Assembly: GCF_022346605.1 (NCBI RefSeq)
Contig: NZ_JAKRNT010000004.1
Coordinates: forward strand, 1 to 64,000
From: Sporosarcina sp. ACRSL
GTDB lineage: Bacteria > Bacillota > Bacilli > Bacillales_A > Planococcaceae
Direction of reading: 5' to 3'
Length of the DNA stretch: 64,000 nt
The notes under the pieces are model-generated. The model did not search any database. It was not told the DNA's origin and saw only the letters and a list, made by a program, of their open reading frames with translations. The position numbers were made by a program, and so were the translations under genes. Positions 48,308 through 62,969 of this stretch are shown here, in pieces. The stretch's first letter is position 1. Each line of letters opens with the position of its first letter.

Positions 48308-49584
48308 AGAGGAAATTTGGGTTGCGCAAAAAAATGGTGTTATTCGTAACGGTGCTTGCAATTATTACGTATTCAACGAGTGCGGTATTCATTAACTATA
48401 TCGGACCGGAGTTCTTTCCAAACATTGAGCCGTTCGTTTTTGAAATTAGTACATATGCATTGGGGATCATTTGGTCAGGCATCTTGGCGGCCTTGTTCAG
48501 CACGATCTTGACGAAGCCGCTGCAAAATTTGGAGAAGGCGGCAATCGAAGTGGCGGACGGGAAGATTGGCAAAGACATTGTACTGCCGAAGTCTTCGGAC
48601 GAAATCCGTTCTGTCGCGGAAGCGTTCCAGCAGCTCGTCGTCAATTTGAGAACAATTGTCTCGGAAATCGAGACGAATTTCGAGAAGACCGCGAAAATGG
48701 TCGACAAATTATCGGGTGAGACAAGCATTGCAGCGTCACAGGCGGATGCAGTCGCTACGACGATTATGGAAATCTCCTCGGGTGCGGAAGCTTCAGCTGT
48801 CGCGATTCAGGAAACGGCCGAAGCGATTGAAGACGTACGGACGCTTGCTGCAGAAGTGAGCAGGCGTGCGGAAGATTCGTCCGATCAATCGAAAGAGATG
48901 CTTGCGGAACTGGAGCGTACGACTGAAGTGTTCCGGACGCTCGTCAAAGGAATTCGAGACATGTCGAATCAAAGCGAGCAGTCGCTTGGTACGATCCGTG
49001 AACTCGATCAAAATGCGCAAAAGATTGGCGAAATCGTTCAGCTCGTCGGCAGCATCGCCGGCCAGACGAATTTGCTTGCACTGAACGCGTCCATTGAAGC
49101 TGCTCGTGCGGGGGAACACGGAAAAGGATTCGCGGTCGTTGCGGAGGAAGTCCGAGTACTTGCGGATGAAAGTGCGAAAGCGGTACATAGCATCGACGAA
49201 CTCGTCAAAATGATTCAATCGGACGTTTCGAAAGTTGTCAAAGAGATGGAAAAGCAAGTGAAGACCGCAGCAAACGAAGCGGACCGTGCGGATGCAACGA
49301 GCGGCAACGTCGAAGCGATGGCGGAGAAAGTGAACGGCATGGCCGATTCGGTAGTCAAAATTTCCGAGCTCGTCGAACACCAGCTGTCGAATATCGAAAC
49401 GACGGCCCTGCAATCGCAAGAAGTTGCAGCCATTGCGGAGCAAACATCAGCGGGTGCACAAGAAGTTCGAGCTGCAACCGACGAGCAAGTGAAATCGATT
49501 GAGCAGACGGACATCATGGCAAATCAATTGAAAAAGCAATCCGAAGATTTGTATCAAGTAATCAAACAGTTTGATCGAACATAA
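48304..49584 (+). CDS. Methyl-accepting chemotaxis protein without a large extracellular sensor
   Basis: A 426-residue receptor. Two membrane helices (about 12-30 and 52-72) enclose only about 20 exposed residues. A HAMP linker (about 73-125, [22 protein letters not shown]) follows, then the long cytoplasmic coiled-coil with the CheA/CheW-binding hairpin [28 protein letters not shown]. With so small an outer loop it probably senses membrane, energy or cytoplasmic cues. It is translationally coupled to ywlE. This gene is not in this position in B. subtilis. Confidence 0.92.
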   Translation: MKRKFGLRKKMVLFVTVLAIITYSTSAVFINYIGPEFFPNIEPFVFEISTYALGIIWSGILAALFSTILTKPLQNLEKAAIEVADGKIGKDIVLPKSSDEIRSVAEAFQQLVVNLRTIVSEIETNFEKTAKMVDKLSGETSIAASQADAVATTIMEISSGAEASAVAIQETAEAIEDVRTLAAEVSRRAEDSSDQSKEMLAELERTTEVFRTLVKGIRDMSNQSEQSLGTIRELDQNAQKIGEIVQLVGSIAGQTNLLALNASIEAARAGEHGKGFAVVAEEVRVLADESAKAVHSIDELVKMIQSDVSKVVKEMEKQVKTAANEADRADATSGNVEAMAEKVNGMADSVVKISELVEHQLSNIETTALQSQEVAAIAEQTSAGAQEVRAATDEQVKSIEQTDIMANQLKKQSEDLYQVIKQFDRT

Positions 49585-49607
49585 CGGTATCGATATCTAA
49601 TTCATTT

Positions 49608-49645
49608 CACAGCCCGAAATAGTCACCCGAGGGCTGTGTTTTTTT
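49608..49645 (+). terminator. Terminator of ywlE-mcp
   Basis: CACAGCCC (49608-49615) pairs with GGGCTGTG (49631-49638), followed by a T-run of seven. Confidence 0.9.
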
Positions 49646-49704
49646 GTCGAACAATGGTAGAATCATTTGTGAGTAAATTAAGAATTAAGAAATGAGGGGA
49701 AGCA

Positions 49705-50142
49705 ATGAAAATCGCAATCTCTTCGGATCATGGCGGCAATCGTCTTCGCCATGAAATTATGGACTTGTTATCGGAACTTGGATTGGACTATGAAGATTTT
49801 GGTCCGGATTCCGATGATTCGGTCGATTATCCGGATTATGCCAAGCCTGTAGCGGACGGGGTCGCCAGCGGGAAATTTGATCGGGGCATCCTCATTTGTG
49901 GAACAGGAATCGGCATGTCGATCGCTGCGAATAAAGTTAAAGGAATACGTTGTGCGCTCGTCCACGACGTCTTCAGTGCGAAGGCGACGAGAGGGCATAA
50001 CGATTCGAATATCCTTGCCATGGGAGAACGAGTTATCGGACCGGGTCTGGCGAGGGAAGTGGCGACAGCATGGCTCGACACTTCATTCGAAGGCGGCCGC
50101 CACGAGCGCCGCGTCGCCAAATTGTCGGAGCTCGAAAATTAA
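49705..50142 (+). CDS. rpiB: Ribose-5-phosphate isomerase B
   Basis: A 145-residue RpiB/LacAB-family isomerase interconverting ribose 5-phosphate and ribulose 5-phosphate. It shows SSDHGGNRLR, DYPDYAKPVA, the active-site Cys in ILICGTGIGMSIAANK and RGHNDSNILAMG. ATG 49705 follows GAGGGGAAG. It precedes ywlG and glyA as in B. subtilis. Confidence 0.94.
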   Translation: MKIAISSDHGGNRLRHEIMDLLSELGLDYEDFGPDSDDSVDYPDYAKPVADGVASGKFDRGILICGTGIGMSIAANKVKGIRCALVHDVFSAKATRGHNDSNILAMGERVIGPGLAREVATAWLDTSFEGGRHERRVAKLSELEN

Positions 50143-50159
50143 GCGAGGTGAGCAAGACA

Positions 50160-50726
50160 ATGGATGATGTATTGAAATTATGGAAGCTTCAACTTGAACA
50201 ACTTTTATCGGAAATGGGAGAGCAGACAACATTCACACCAGGATCCTACTTCGTCGTAGGCTGCTCAACGTCCGAAATTGCGGGCAAACGGATCGGGACA
50301 GGCGGCGCACTAGAAGTCGCCGAAGCGTTATTCGAACCGTTACATGCATTTGCGAAGAAGCATGACGTGCAGCTAGCATTCCAAGGCTGCGAACATATTA
50401 ACCGTGCGTTGACGATCGAGCGCAAAGCAGCGGAAAAAGCGAACCTCGACACCGTCTCTGTCATACCTGCGATACATGCGGGCGGATCGATGTCGACGTA
50501 TGCATTCGAGCATTTGGAAGATGCCGTCGTCGTCGAGTCCATCCGTGCACATGCAGGGATCGATATCGGCCAGACATTGATCGGCATGCATCTGAAGCCC
50601 GTCGCCGTACCACTGCGCACATCCATCGACAAGATTGGGGATGCGATTGTGACTGTCGCGACGACGCGTCCGAAGCTGATCGGCGGGGAACGTGCGATCT
50701 ACGTACGGCCGGTAGAAGAAGACTGA
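50160..50726 (+). CDS. ywlG: UPF0340 (DUF436) protein YwlG
   Basis: A 188-residue protein of the conserved UPF0340 family of unknown function. It shows FVVGCSTSEIAGKRIGTGG, FQGCEHINRALTIE, AGGSMSTYAFEHL and a late RPKLIGGERAIY. ATG 50160 follows GCGAGGTGAG. It is co-oriented with rpiB and glyA, with a 17-bp gap to rpiB. No function is inferred. Confidence 0.88.
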   Translation: MDDVLKLWKLQLEQLLSEMGEQTTFTPGSYFVVGCSTSEIAGKRIGTGGALEVAEALFEPLHAFAKKHDVQLAFQGCEHINRALTIERKAAEKANLDTVSVIPAIHAGGSMSTYAFEHLEDAVVVESIRAHAGIDIGQTLIGMHLKPVAVPLRTSIDKIGDAIVTVATTRPKLIGGERAIYVRPVEED

Positions 50727-50866
50727 CTTTTATTCAATGGAAGCGCCCGCAAGCATTCATCAGCCTAGCCGGTTGATGAACAGCTGCGTAAAATCACCGG
50801 GTATGTTTGATCGTCTATTTGGCGCCTGTATCCGGATATATAATTCAGAAAAGGGGAAATGGCATC

Positions 50867-52120
50867 ATGGACTTAAGCAATGTGAAACGTGAAGATTCTG
50901 CAGTATACGAAGCGATTATGGCGGAAAAAAACCGTCAGAACGCCAATATCGAATTGATTGCATCCGAAAACTTCGTGACGGAAGCGGTCATGGAAGCACA
51001 AGGATCCTATTTGACGAATAAATATGCTGAAGGTTATCCAGGCAAGCGTTATTACGGTGGATGCGAGCACGTAGACGTCGTTGAAAACATCGCGCGCGAC
51101 CGTGTAAAAGAAATTTTCGGCGCAGGATACGCAAACGTGCAAGCCCACTCTGGTGCACAAGCGAACATGGCTGTCTATTTCACAGTTCTTGAACCGGGCG
51201 ACACTGTTCTCGGCATGAACCTTTCCCACGGCGGTCACTTGACGCACGGAAGCCCGGTGAACTTCTCAGGTAAGCTGTACAATTTCGTCGAATACGGCGT
51301 AAGCAAAGAGGACGAGCGTATCGATTACGAAGACGTCCGCCAAAAAGCGCTCGAGCACAAGCCGAAGCTGATCGTTGCAGGCGCAAGCGCATATCCACGC
51401 GAAATCGACTTCGCGAAATTCCGTGAAATTGCGGACGAAGTCGGTGCATACTTGATGGTCGACATGGCGCATATCGCTGGCCTCGTCGCTGTTGGCGAGC
51501 ATCCGAACCCAGTGCCGCACGCACATTTCGTCACGTCCACGACGCATAAAACATTGCGCGGACCACGTGGCGGCTTGATCCTCGTGAACGAGGAATTTGC
51601 TGAGGAATTCGGCAAAAAGATCGACAAAACGATCTTCCCTGGCATCCAAGGCGGTCCATTGATGCACGTCATCGCTGCAAAAGCGGTTGCATTCGGCGAA
51701 GCGCAAAAGCCTGAGTTTAAATCGCATATCCAGCAAGTGAAGAAAAATGCTGCTGCCCTTGCGGAATCTTTGATGGCTGAAGGCGTCGACATCGTATCAG
51801 GCGGAACGGACAACCACTTGTTGCTCGTCAACTTGAAATCACTTGGCATCACAGGCAAAATCGCTGAACACGTCCTTGACGAAGTCGGTATCACTGTTAA
51901 TAAAAACACAATTCCATTCGACACGGAAAGCCCATTCGTCACTTCGGGCATCCGTATCGGAACACCTGCTGTTACGACACGCGGTTTCAAAGAGGAAGAA
52001 ATGAAGGAGATTGGCTCCATCATCGCTACCCTTTTGAAAAACCACGAAGACGAAGCGGCGAAAAAAGAAGCAGCGGAGCGTGTCAAAGCACTAACAGACC
52101 GTTTCCCATTATATGCGTAA
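50867..52120 (+). CDS. glyA: Serine hydroxymethyltransferase
   Basis: A 417-residue PLP enzyme producing glycine and 5,10-methylenetetrahydrofolate from serine. It shows [27 protein letters not shown], the PLP lysine in [14 protein letters not shown] and the C-terminal [12 protein letters not shown] 50867 follows AAAAGGGGAAAT. A strong terminator follows. Confidence 0.97.
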   Translation: MDLSNVKREDSAVYEAIMAEKNRQNANIELIASENFVTEAVMEAQGSYLTNKYAEGYPGKRYYGGCEHVDVVENIARDRVKEIFGAGYANVQAHSGAQANMAVYFTVLEPGDTVLGMNLSHGGHLTHGSPVNFSGKLYNFVEYGVSKEDERIDYEDVRQKALEHKPKLIVAGASAYPREIDFAKFREIADEVGAYLMVDMAHIAGLVAVGEHPNPVPHAHFVTSTTHKTLRGPRGGLILVNEEFAEEFGKKIDKTIFPGIQGGPLMHVIAAKAVAFGEAQKPEFKSHIQQVKKNAAALAESLMAEGVDIVSGGTDNHLLLVNLKSLGITGKIAEHVLDEVGITVNKNTIPFDTESPFVTSGIRIGTPAVTTRGFKEEEMKEIGSIIATLLKNHEDEAAKKEAAERVKALTDRFPLYA

Positions 52121-52128
52121 TTGATTCA

Positions 52129-52162
52129 ACCCCGTTTTCTCTATGAGAACGGGGATTTTTTT
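52129..52162 (+). terminator. Terminator of glyA
   Basis: CCCCGTTTTCT (52130-52140) pairs with AGAACGGGG (52146-52154), allowing a bulge, followed by ATTTTTTT. Confidence 0.9.
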
Positions 52163-52207
52163 ATGGATTGGGGATACTTAGGACGAGTATGCGTGCATGG
52201 ACTTTTC

Positions 52208-52333
52208 ATTTTGCGCGAGTTCGGGCCAGTTATGCGCGATTTCGGCGGAGTAATGATCGAGTTTTTGCGAATTATGAGCGAGTTCAAAGGAGTTATGCGC
52301 ATGTTAGAGCAAGTTTTGCTCATTTCGGGACCT
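52208..52333. repeat. 21-bp-period array, core GTTATGCGCGA (arm 1)
   Basis: Six units start at 52208, 52229, 52250, 52271, 52292 and 52313, exactly 21 bp apart. The consensus matches arm 2 of the 6-kb array (which also has six units), with TTGCGCGAGTTCGGGCCA against TTGCGCGAGTTCGGGCTA. Confidence 0.92.
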
Positions 52334-52432
52334 TCGTCCCATCACAAAGCCGCCCGAAAGAAGTTCATTTAATTTGTCAAAAGCATCTAGCGCGACGGAA
52401 AGCGCCTATGTATCCATACAAGTCCGCGGCCA

Positions 52433-52630
52433 CGCATAAAACGGCTAGAAATACGCATAATTCGCGATTCCCACGCATAAACGACCAAAAATGCGCATAA
52501 TTCGCGATTCCCACGCATAAACACAGCCAAATCCGCATAAATTGCAAAATCAACGCATAACTCAGAATTTCGACGCATAAACCGCCACAAATCAGCATAA
52601 AAACCGTTTTTCACGCATAACTGACATTAT
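52433..52630. repeat. 20-bp-period array, core CGCATAAA (arm 2)
   Basis: Ten units start at 52433, 52454, 52474, 52494, 52514, 52534, 52554, 52574, 52594 and 52614. The first step is 21 bp and the others 20. The units at 52454 and 52494 are identical over all 20 bases, evidence of unit copying. Together with arm 1 the cores point away from each other. The gap 52334-52432 between the arms holds no recognisable feature. Confidence 0.93.
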
Positions 52631-52666
52631 CCGCATTCCGCAATGTAGTAACTGATATGTTTCTGT

Positions 52667-52672
52667 TATAAT
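52667..52672 (+). promoter_or_regulatory. -10 element of the upp promoter
   Basis: TATAAT, preceded by TG two bases earlier (TGTTATAAT), about 34 bp before upp. No clear -35 is present; the last array unit ends about 35 bp upstream of the -10. Confidence 0.55.
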
Positions 52673-52705
52673 GTACAAGACATTCCGAAAAGGAGCGATT
52701 TAGCA

Positions 52706-53335
52706 ATGGCAAAAGTACATGTATTTGATCACCCGCTCATCCAACATAAATTGACGCACATCCGTGACGTGAATACGGGAACGAAGGAGTTCCGCGAGCT
52801 CGTCGACGAAGTGGCGACGTTGATGGCGTATGAGATCACCCGCGACCTTCCCTTGACTGAAGTCGAAGTGGAAACACCGGTCCAGACTGCGAAATCAAAA
52901 GTGTTGGCAGGCAAAAAAATTGGGATCGTACCCATCCTTCGTGCAGGCATCGGCATGGTCGATGGCATTTTGAACTTGATTCCTGCGGCGAAAGTCGGAC
53001 ATATCGGCTTGTTCCGTGACCCAGAAACTCTCCAACCGCATGAATATTTCGTGAAGCTTCCTTCCGACGTATCGGAACGTGAATTCATTCTCGTCGACCC
53101 GATGCTCGCAACAGGGGGCACAGCTGTCGAAGCAGTGAATTCATTGAAAAAACGTGGTGCGGTCAACATCCGCTTCATGTGCCTAATTGCAGCTCCTGAA
53201 GGCGTGAAGGTATTCACGGATGCACATCCAGACGTCGACGTGTATATTGCTGCATTAGATGAGAAATTGAACGAACACGGATATATCGTTCCAGGACTTG
53301 GTGACGCAGGAGACCGCCTATTTGGAACAAAATAA
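52706..53335 (+). CDS. upp: Uracil phosphoribosyltransferase
   Basis: A 209-residue enzyme converting uracil and PRPP to UMP. It shows [12 protein letters not shown], the PRPP loop [12 protein letters not shown] and the uracil-binding C-terminal [15 protein letters not shown] 52706 follows AAAAGGAGCG. mnaA follows with a gap of 19 bases, so they are likely co-transcribed. Confidence 0.97.
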   Translation: MAKVHVFDHPLIQHKLTHIRDVNTGTKEFRELVDEVATLMAYEITRDLPLTEVEVETPVQTAKSKVLAGKKIGIVPILRAGIGMVDGILNLIPAAKVGHIGLFRDPETLQPHEYFVKLPSDVSEREFILVDPMLATGGTAVEAVNSLKKRGAVNIRFMCLIAAPEGVKVFTDAHPDVDVYIAALDEKLNEHGYIVPGLGDAGDRLFGTK

Positions 53336-53354
53336 TGGGGAAGGCGTGAATGGA

Positions 53355-54476
53355 TTGAAACAGAAATGGAAAGTGATGACGATCTTCGGTACGCGGCCGG
53401 AAGCGATTAAAATGGCGCCGCTCGTACTCGAGCTCCAAAAGCATCCAGACGAAATCGAGTCGATCGTTACGGTTACTGCGCAGCATCGCGAAATGCTCGA
53501 CCAAGTCTTACATGCATTCAACATCACACCAGATTATGATCTCAACATTATGAAAAACCGGCAGACACTCATTGATGTCGCAACCCGCGGATTAGAAGGG
53601 CTCGACGAAATTATGAAAAAGGCGCAGCCCGACATCGTGCTCGTCCATGGCGACACATCGACGACATTCATCGGCAGCCTCGCCGCGTTTTACAATAAAA
53701 TAGCGGTCGGCCATGTCGAAGCAGGACTTCGTACATGGGACAAATTCTCCCCGTGGCCGGAGGAAATGAACCGCCAGCTCACAGGCGTCCTGGCCGACCT
53801 TCATTTCTCGCCGACTGAAAAGTCCGCGCAAAACCTATTAAATGAAGGAAAGCCGGAAGACCGGATTTACATTACGGGGAATACAGCGATCGATGCGCTT
53901 CATACGACTGTGAAAGACGACTACAACCATCCGATCCTTGACGAGATCGGCGACGACCGGCTCATCCTTCTCACTGCGCACCGCCGCGAAAACTTAGGCG
54001 AGCCGATGCGTAATATGTTCCGAGCCATCAATCGGATCCTCGACAAGCATCCGGACACGCAAGTCATCTATCCGGTTCATATGAATCCTGCCGTGCGAGA
54101 AGTTGCGGACGAAATACTTGGCAACAACAACCGAGTGCATTTGATCGAACCACTCGAAGTCGTCGATTTCCACAACTTTGCTGCACGGTCGCATATCATC
54201 TTGACCGATTCAGGCGGCATCCAAGAGGAAGCACCGTCACTCGGTAAACCGGTCATCGTCCTCCGCGACACGACGGAGCGTCCGGAAGGCATTGCGGCAG
54301 GTACATTGAAGCTTGCCGGAACAGACGAGGACACGATCTTCAACTTGACAGATGCACTTCTATCCGACGAAGCGGAGTATAGCGCAATGGCGAAGGCATC
54401 GAATCCTTACGGTGACGGTCACGCTTCCGAACGGATCGTCAGCGCATTAAAGGAATATCTTTCCTCAATGAACTAA
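53355..54476 (+). CDS. mnaA: UDP-N-acetylglucosamine 2-epimerase (non-hydrolysing)
   Basis: A 373-residue GT-B-fold epimerase making UDP-ManNAc for the wall teichoic acid linkage unit or other surface glycans. It shows TIFGTRPEAIKMAPL, VHGDTSTTF, HVEAGLRT, ITGNTAIDAL and DSGGIQEEAP. TTG 53355 gives the standard N-terminus and follows GGGGAAGGCG. A GTG at 53346 is too close to that site. It lies between upp and the atp operon as in B. subtilis. Confidence 0.93.
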   Translation: MKQKWKVMTIFGTRPEAIKMAPLVLELQKHPDEIESIVTVTAQHREMLDQVLHAFNITPDYDLNIMKNRQTLIDVATRGLEGLDEIMKKAQPDIVLVHGDTSTTFIGSLAAFYNKIAVGHVEAGLRTWDKFSPWPEEMNRQLTGVLADLHFSPTEKSAQNLLNEGKPEDRIYITGNTAIDALHTTVKDDYNHPILDEIGDDRLILLTAHRRENLGEPMRNMFRAINRILDKHPDTQVIYPVHMNPAVREVADEILGNNNRVHLIEPLEVVDFHNFAARSHIILTDSGGIQEEAPSLGKPVIVLRDTTERPEGIAAGTLKLAGTDEDTIFNLTDALLSDEAEYSAMAKASNPYGDGHASERIVSALKEYLSSMN

Positions 54477-54547
54477 AATGAAGTGAAACGTTTGTGCATG
54501 TTGAACAATGAATGCACATTTGTTGAAAAAGCACGTGAAACCGCGCC

Positions 54548-54597
54548 AGTGAGGGATTTTTTCATCGGATTAAACTGAGGGAAATCCCTCACTTTTC
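54548..54597 (+). terminator. Terminator of upp-mnaA
   Basis: AGTGAGGGATTT (54548-54559) pairs perfectly with AAATCCCTCACT (54582-54593), followed by TTTT. Confidence 0.88.
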
Positions 54598-54677
54598 CAT
54601 TGTAAAATATTTGACTGTACAAATATGTCGATTATTTGACAATGAACGGACTATGTGAATAATTTCACGGGAATCAA

Positions 54678-54706
54678 TTGACATCAAAATGCCCCTATTG
54701 TATGCT
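54678..54706 (+). promoter_or_regulatory. SigA promoter of the atp operon
   Basis: A consensus TTGACA (54678-54683), a 17-bp spacer and TATGCT (54701-54706). It lies 300 bp upstream of atpI and is the only strong promoter I see for the operon. Confidence 0.82.
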
Positions 54707-54712
54707 TACAAA

Positions 54713-55014
54713 GGGTAAGAATGATAGGGATTCATACATATAAAACAGCCTTAGCTATAAGCTTTTGGCAACTCTATCATCCTTCACTGGACGTCGTTCT
54801 TCAGCACCCCCATGAGCGTGGCTCAATGGCAACGCTACCTGGTGGTTAGTTATACGGCGATTCAATTACAATTATAGGTTCCGACCTTATTCGGAGTCTC
54901 TATCAGTACAAGCCCTAATGAGGGAAACGACCTACATCGTTTGGCATCGCCTTTGTACACAACCCCGCTTTCGAAATTAGACCCGGAAAATACGAATCAG
55001 GAGAATCACCCATC
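54713..55014 (+). other. Long untranslated leader of the atp operon
   Basis: About 300 nt separate the predicted start of transcription from atpI. I find no plausible upstream open frame with a ribosome binding site and no known riboswitch motif. Several short self-complementary stretches exist, for example TTCCGA with TCGGAG near 54880-54898. A structured regulatory leader is possible. Confidence 0.45.
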
Positions 55015-56129
<1,115 letters not shown>

Positions 56130-56145
56130 ACATATATTGCCCTAA

Positions 56146-56424
<279 letters not shown>

Positions 56425-56441
56425 TCGATAGAAAAATTTAA

Positions 56442-56482
56442 AATGGCGAAGACTGCAACGCATTGCTATGCCCTTCGCCATT
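56442..56482 (+). other. Strong hairpin between atpE and atpF
   Basis: AATGGCGAAG (56442-56451) pairs with CTTCGCCATT (56473-56482), a perfect 10-bp stem without a T-run. It lies in a gap of about 180 bp, the largest inside the operon. It could stabilise atpE mRNA or attenuate the distal genes and so adjust subunit ratios. Confidence 0.7.
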
Positions 56483-56606
56483 CATTTATGTACGACTGAC
56501 GTTTGAAATAGCAATTTGAAGTTGAAAATTAAGAATGACATTCTTTCTATACAATATTGAACAATATCGAAATTTGATATGAGCTCTTGAAGGGAGTGAA
56601 ACAATC

Positions 56607-57158
56607 GTGTTTGGAAATACCTTCATCCTATTGTCGGCAAACGCTGACGCAGGATTTTTAGCGGCCTTGAACCAAAGATTGAATCTTGGTGACATCATCG
56701 TCACAGTTATTTTCTTCTCACTTCTCATGCTTCTACTCAAGAAGTTCGCATGGGGACCACTTATGGGCGTGATGAATCAACGTGCTGAATTAATCGCTAA
56801 TGAAATCGAAGCAGCTGAAAACAGCCGCTTGGAATCTCAAAAGCTTCTGGAAGAGCAACGTGCCCTTTTGAAAGAAGCGCGTGACAACGCACAATCGATT
56901 GTTGAAAATGCTCGTAAGCAAGGTGAAACACAACGTGAAGAGCTGATCGCAGCAGCGCGTGCAGAAGTGAACCGGATGAAAGAATCTGCGACGCTTGAAA
57001 TCGCGACAGAGAGAGAAAAGGCTGTTGCAGCTGTCCGCGAAGAATTCGTTTCGCTTTCAATCTTGGCGGCATCTAAAGTTCTTGGTAAAGAAATCTCCGA
57101 GGAAGACAACCGTGCTTTGATTGAAGAAACGATTGTGAAGGCAGGCGAAGGCCGATGA
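56607..57158 (+). CDS. atpF: ATP synthase Fo subunit b
   Basis: A 183-residue subunit: one N-terminal membrane helix (about 28-48) followed by a long charged amphipathic helix that dimerises as the peripheral stalk. GTG 56607 follows GAAGGGAGTG. It overlaps atpH (ATGA). Confidence 0.95.
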   Translation: MFGNTFILLSANADAGFLAALNQRLNLGDIIVTVIFFSLLMLLLKKFAWGPLMGVMNQRAELIANEIEAAENSRLESQKLLEEQRALLKEARDNAQSIVENARKQGETQREELIAAARAEVNRMKESATLEIATEREKAVAAVREEFVSLSILAASKVLGKEISEEDNRALIEETIVKAGEGR

Positions 57159-57694
57159 GTAATTCGGTCGTAGCAAAACGCTATGCCTCCGCATTGTTTG
57201 AACTCGCTCAACAACACGGACAAACCGGTGCAATTCAGGAAGAAATGAAAGAATTGAAAAAGGTTTTCCGTGACAATAAAGGCCTTAGTGAATTAATAGG
57301 CTCTCCGAAGTTATCGTTGGCAAAAAAGAAGGAAATGATCGCGGATGTTTTCAAAGGCTTGAACCCACTCGTATTGAATACGTTAAACGTATTGCTTGAT
57401 GCGAAACGCACGGACGAAGCTCAAAATATCTTTGATGAATTCCTTAATCTTGCAGATGATGCTGCGGGAGTCGCAGAAGCGAAAGTTTTCTCAACTCGTC
57501 CATTGACGGAGCAGGAGACAAATGCCATTTCGGCAGCATTCGCGAGAAAAGTCGGTAAACAATCATTACGAATTGAAAATATCATCGATCCAAGCTTGAT
57601 CGGAGGCGTCCGTCTCCAAATCGGCAATCAAATTTACGACAGCAGCTTGAGCGCGAAGCTTGAAAAACTGCAACGTAAATTGATCGGATCCTAA
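57155..57694 (+). CDS. atpH: ATP synthase F1 subunit delta
   Basis: A 179-residue OSCP/delta subunit linking F1 to the b-stalk. The N-terminal six-helix domain starts [13 protein letters not shown], and the C-terminus has [21 protein letters not shown]. Its start overlaps the atpF stop by four bases. Confidence 0.95.
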   Translation: MSNSVVAKRYASALFELAQQHGQTGAIQEEMKELKKVFRDNKGLSELIGSPKLSLAKKKEMIADVFKGLNPLVLNTLNVLLDAKRTDEAQNIFDEFLNLADDAAGVAEAKVFSTRPLTEQETNAISAAFARKVGKQSLRIENIIDPSLIGGVRLQIGNQIYDSSLSAKLEKLQRKLIGS

Positions 57695-57705
57695 TTTGAA
57701 ATTGA

Positions 57706-59229
<1,524 letters not shown>

Positions 59230-59259
59230 TTCAAGGATACTGACTTAACTAAACAATAA

Positions 59260-62015
<2,756 letters not shown>

Positions 62016-62031
62016 TAGATGTGACAAGTTG

Positions 62032-62069
62032 GCGGGCAGAGGGAGTCTTTCTTCTGCCCGCATTTTTTG
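62032..62069 (+). terminator. Terminator of the atp operon
   Basis: GCGGGCAGA (62032-62040) pairs with TCTGCCCGC (62053-62061), followed by ATTTTTT. Confidence 0.93.
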
Positions 62070-62121
62070 ATTGGAAATGTTATCTACTAGAGCCAATTTA
62101 CGGTACCTTTTTGTATCGAGT

Positions 62122-62331
62122 GCGTTCGTAAATCAATGATCTGCGCCCATAAACCTTGTTAGTGCGCTCATAAATCAATGAATCGCGCTCATAAACGTCG
62201 GTTCTGCGCTCAAAAATCAATGAATCGCGCCCGTAAACCCAGGTAGTGCGCTCGTAAATCAAAGAACTGCGCCCGTAAACCTTGGTTGCGTGCTCATAAA
62301 CGCATTTTTTCACGCTCGATAAATTCAGTTT
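62122..62331. repeat. 21-bp-period array, core GCGCYCRTAAA
   Basis: Ten units start at 62122, 62143, 62164, 62185, 62206, 62227, 62248, 62269, 62290 and 62311, exactly 21 bp apart. The core is GCGCTCATAAA or GCGCCCGTAAA. Alternate units share the tail TCAATGAATC or TCAATGATCT, hinting at a 42-bp duplication step. It lies between the atp terminator and ywzB. Confidence 0.94.
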
Positions 62332-62350
62332 TCAAAAAGGAGACAATCCG

Positions 62351-62587
62351 ATGAATGATGTCTTTGCACACAACCCGATGCTAGCCATCGTCTCACATAT
62401 ATTTTTCATCGGCTTAACTTTTTATGCATTGCAATCGGTCATGCCGGAAAAAATCATCAAAAAGAACCACGTATTTCAAGCGCAAATCCTCTTTATTTTA
62501 TTGAGTTTTGCGATCGGTTCGACTGTATCAAATTTCTTTTTAGACATATCCTATTGGTCAGGACGCATCCCCACTTTATTCAACTAA
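62351..62587 (+). CDS. ywzB: DUF1146 membrane protein YwzB
   Basis: A 78-residue protein of family DUF1146 with two hydrophobic helices (about 10-30 and 45-65). ATG 62351 follows AAAAAGGAGAC. The position after atpC matches B. subtilis ywzB. Function unknown. Confidence 0.85.
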   Translation: MNDVFAHNPMLAIVSHIFFIGLTFYALQSVMPEKIIKKNHVFQAQILFILLSFAIGSTVSNFFLDISYWSGRIPTLFN

Positions 62588-62651
62588 GTTTGCTCGACTG
62601 AATTTTGGGTATAGTTAGACAGCCATCCCGCCGCCACCCTGCCACTGAATC

Positions 62652-62701
62652 CATGCCATCTCCGCGTGTACATATCACGATGTACACGGGGCGATGGCAT
62701 G
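62652..62701. other. Long interrupted inverted repeat between ywzB and murAA
   Basis: CATGCCATC (62652-62660) pairs with GATGGCATG (62693-62701). Inside, GTGTACAT (62666-62673) pairs with ATGTACAC (62680-62687). No T-run follows on the plus strand. The remainder of 62588-62969 is AT-rich and probably contains the murAA promoter, which I could not place. Confidence 0.65.
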
Positions 62702-62969
62702 AAGTAAATAAATGTTTAATTTCCAATTACTTGTGGGAATTACATAAGTAACATTTCACTCGCCTACCTAAGAAAGAACACAAATCGACATATGGGTACA
62801 TATTATAGACTATCTTTGGAGATAGACGGGAAAATAGCTCTGTAGTAACTTGTTTAATAATGTAGAGCGTTGTAGAATAGTATGTGTTTTTATGTTTAAT
62901 TTATGATGAAAAAAATCAAAAGAAAATATGATCCAAACAGTATAAATTTTTGAGTCGGAGGGGCTTTTT

